Shown here: one piece after another, positions 5,830-7,738 of the stretch
How positions within the stretch are numbered: the first letter of the stretch is position 1
How the letters are laid out: each line of letters starts with the position of its first letter
NCBI GenBank assembly: GCA_046155225.1
Contig: JBJXED010000041.1
Coordinates: forward strand, 1-7,738
Reading direction: 5' to 3'
Source of the DNA: JAKFVA01 sp046155225
Lineage (GTDB): Bacteria > Pseudomonadota > Gammaproteobacteria > Burkholderiales > Burkholderiaceae_C
DNA length: 7,738 nucleotides
Program-made: the position numbers and the translations under genes
The notes under the pieces: generated by a model
Told to the model about the DNA's origin: nothing
What the model saw: only the letters and a program-made list of their open reading frames with translations
The model's database searches: none

Positions 5830-5852
5830 GTGATGCACCATAAAAATGCACC
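5814..5852. repeat. TGGTGCAT / ATGCACCA inverted repeat plus a third AATGCACC copy
   Basis: TGGTGCAT (5814-5821) is the exact reverse complement of ATGCACCA (5833-5840), with an 11-nt spacer. AATGCACC (5845-5852) repeats the right arm in direct orientation 12 nt further on. GCACCA/TGGTGC is the half-site of NtrC-type operators, here in the outward (inverted) arrangement. The left arm coincides with the -24 box of the candidate promoter, so a bound protein could block or modulate it. Confidence 0.4.
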
Positions 5853-5886
5853 CATCCGCTGGCTGCGCCAGGCGCTGCACAGCATG

Positions 5887-5912
5887 ATGCCCGCACCGCA
5901 GCGTGCGGGCAT
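5887..5912 (+). promoter_or_regulatory. Perfect 10-bp leader hairpin upstream of ureA
   Basis: ATGCCCGCAC (5887-5896) pairs perfectly with GTGCGGGCAT (5903-5912) around the 6-nt loop CGCAGC. It lies in the non-coding gap between ureD and ureA, about 47-72 nt into the predicted ureABC leader and 45 nt before the ureA start. No T-tract follows (GGCTATTGCG), so it is not a typical terminator. It may act as an RNA-processing, stabilising or protein-binding element. The remaining gap to ureA shows no other structure I can support. Confidence 0.45.
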
Positions 5913-5957
5913 GGCTATTGCGTCCCAGCAGGCAAAACCCTTTGACCCATTGGCTCC

Positions 5958-6260
5958 ATGGAATTGACGCCCCGCGAAAAAGACAAGCTGCTGCTGTTCA
6001 CGGCCGCCCTGCTGGCAGAGCGCCGCCGTGCGCGGGGCCTGCGGCTGAACTACCCCGAGGCCGTGGCGCTGATTTCAGCGGCGGTGATGGAAGGCGCGCG
6101 CGACGGGAAAACCGTGGCCCAGCTGATGAGCGAGGGCCGCGCCGTGTTGACCCGGGCCGACGTGATGGACGGTATTGCCGAGATGATTCCTGACATCCAG
6201 GTCGAAGCCACGTTCCCGGACGGCACCAAGCTCGTGACCGTGCACCAACCGATTATTTGA
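5958..6260 (+). CDS. ureA: Urease subunit gamma
   Basis: This is the smallest structural subunit of nickel urease (urea + water to ammonia and carbamate, then CO2), which assembles with UreB and UreC as an (alpha-beta-gamma)3 cytoplasmic enzyme. At exactly 100 aa it matches the usual bacterial length. The start MELTPREKDKLLLF, the segment RGLRLNYPEAVALI (26-39), the EGARDGKTVAQLM block (45-57) and the end FPDGTKLVTVHQPI (86-99) are all canonical, so the ATG at 5958 is firm. Notably, no Shine-Dalgarno is visible (CCCATTGGCTCC precedes the ATG), unusual for the first gene after a long leader. ureB starts 7 nt after the stop. The upstream gap carries candidate nitrogen-control elements. Confidence 0.97.
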   Translation: MELTPREKDKLLLFTAALLAERRRARGLRLNYPEAVALISAAVMEGARDGKTVAQLMSEGRAVLTRADVMDGIAEMIPDIQVEATFPDGTKLVTVHQPII

Positions 6261-6267
6261 GTCCCGC

Positions 6268-6623
6268 ATGATTCCCGGCGAATTGTTTACCGACGGCCCA
6301 GACCACGTGCTGAATGCTGGTCGGCGCACCAGGGCGCTGGTCGTTCAAAACACGGCAGACCGGCCCATCCAGGTCGGCTCGCACTACCACTTTGCCGAGA
6401 CCAATGCAGCGCTGGAGTTTGACCGCGCGGCGGCGCGCGGTATGCGGCTGAACATTGCGTCTGGCATGGCGGTGCGTTTTGAGCCGGGCCAGCAGCGCAC
6501 GGTTGAACTGGTGGACTTTGCCGGGGCGCGCGTGGTCTATGGCTTTCGCGGTTTGATGAATGGCGCTGTTGACTCCAGCGTCAAGGGCGCTGTCGACGCA
6601 GGCGTCAAGGGTGGGCTGGACTG

Positions 6624-6624
<1 letters not shown>
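6268..6624 (+). CDS. ureB: Urease subunit beta with repeat-derived C-terminal tail
   Basis: This is the beta subunit of urease (118 aa), a beta-rich domain that packs on UreC. Family landmarks are MIPGE at the start, RPIQVGSHYHFAETN (32-46), FDRAAARGMRLNI (51-63), AVRFEPGQ (68-75) and VVYGFRG (89-95). The conserved domain ends near residue 98. Most bacterial UreB proteins stop at about 101-106 aa, whereas this one continues with GAVDSSVK, GAVDAGVK and GGLD (99-118), two copies of an 8-residue unit plus a degenerate third. The tail is encoded by a 24-nt tandem duplication and is hydrophilic, so it is probably surface-exposed. The stop TGA shares its last A with the ureC ATG (1-nt overlap), so translation is probably coupled. 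The Shine-Dalgarno is weak. Confidence 0.96.
6562..6609 (+). repeat. 24-nt tandem repeat inside the 3' end of ureB
   Basis: Two adjacent 24-nt units (6562-6585 and 6586-6609) match at 20 of 24 positions. Each begins GGCGCTGT and ends GCGTCAAG. They are in frame and encode GAVDSSVK and GAVDAGVK; 6610-6621 (GGLD) looks like the decayed start of a third unit. Copy-number change would lengthen or shorten UreB by 8 residues without a frameshift. Confidence 0.85.

Positions 6625-7738
<1,114 letters not shown>

Noticed and set aside
5761..5967. 68-codon open frame between ureD and ureA, starting TTG
   Set aside because: It has no ribosome site, contains the candidate promoter and hairpin, overlaps the ureA start and resembles no known family. 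The gap is better read as regulatory.

Overview
The window is GC-rich (roughly 60-65%) and densely coded. Its protein families, gene arrangement and Ala/Arg-rich proteins suggest a betaproteobacterium of the Burkholderiales, most likely a Comamonadaceae member of the Rhodoferax/Polaromonas/Acidovorax kind. That placement rests on recalled resemblance, not on a search.

Layout. (1) Positions 1-1989 hold the 3' end of a branched-chain amino acid type (HAAT) ABC importer: the tail of permease livM, then ATPases livG and livF, joined by 8-nt and 4-nt overlaps. (2) Positions 1990-2554 hold a GC-rich hairpin region, then a small secreted protein of unknown function (112 aa) with an internal 28-residue duplication. 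(3) Positions 2576-3817, minus strand, encode a [2Fe-2S]/FAD/NAD(P)H reductase that converges on the small protein gene; an imperfect stem-loop sits at the junction. (4) Positions 3859-4830, plus strand, encode an atypical SDR (NAD-dependent epimerase/dehydratase-like) protein of uncertain start, divergent from the reductase. (5) Positions 4899-7738 hold the urease cluster: ureD (accessory protein), a 228-nt non-coding gap, ureA (gamma), ureB (beta) and the first 371 codons of ureC (alpha). All six nickel ligands and the flap histidine of UreC are present inside the window.

How the genes work together. UreA, UreB and UreC form the nickel urease that splits urea into ammonia and CO2, and UreD helps deliver nickel to the apoenzyme. 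The importer may bring in amino acids or other nitrogen compounds, so the window looks like nitrogen acquisition with unrelated genes in between. No transport substrate can be read from the ATPases.

Most notable is the ureD-ureA gap. It is AT-richer than its surroundings and contains a well-spaced sigma-54 type -24/-12 element, a 17-bp palindrome of NtrC-site architecture about 70 nt upstream of the predicted start, a TGGTGCAT/ATGCACCA inverted repeat over the promoter, and a perfect 10-bp hairpin in the leader. This suggests that ureABC can be transcribed separately from ureD under nitrogen control; it is inference from motifs. A second oddity is the C-terminal tail of UreB, which is built from a 24-nt tandem duplication. 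I see no mobile element, CRISPR array, tRNA or rRNA, and no clearly new multi-gene system.
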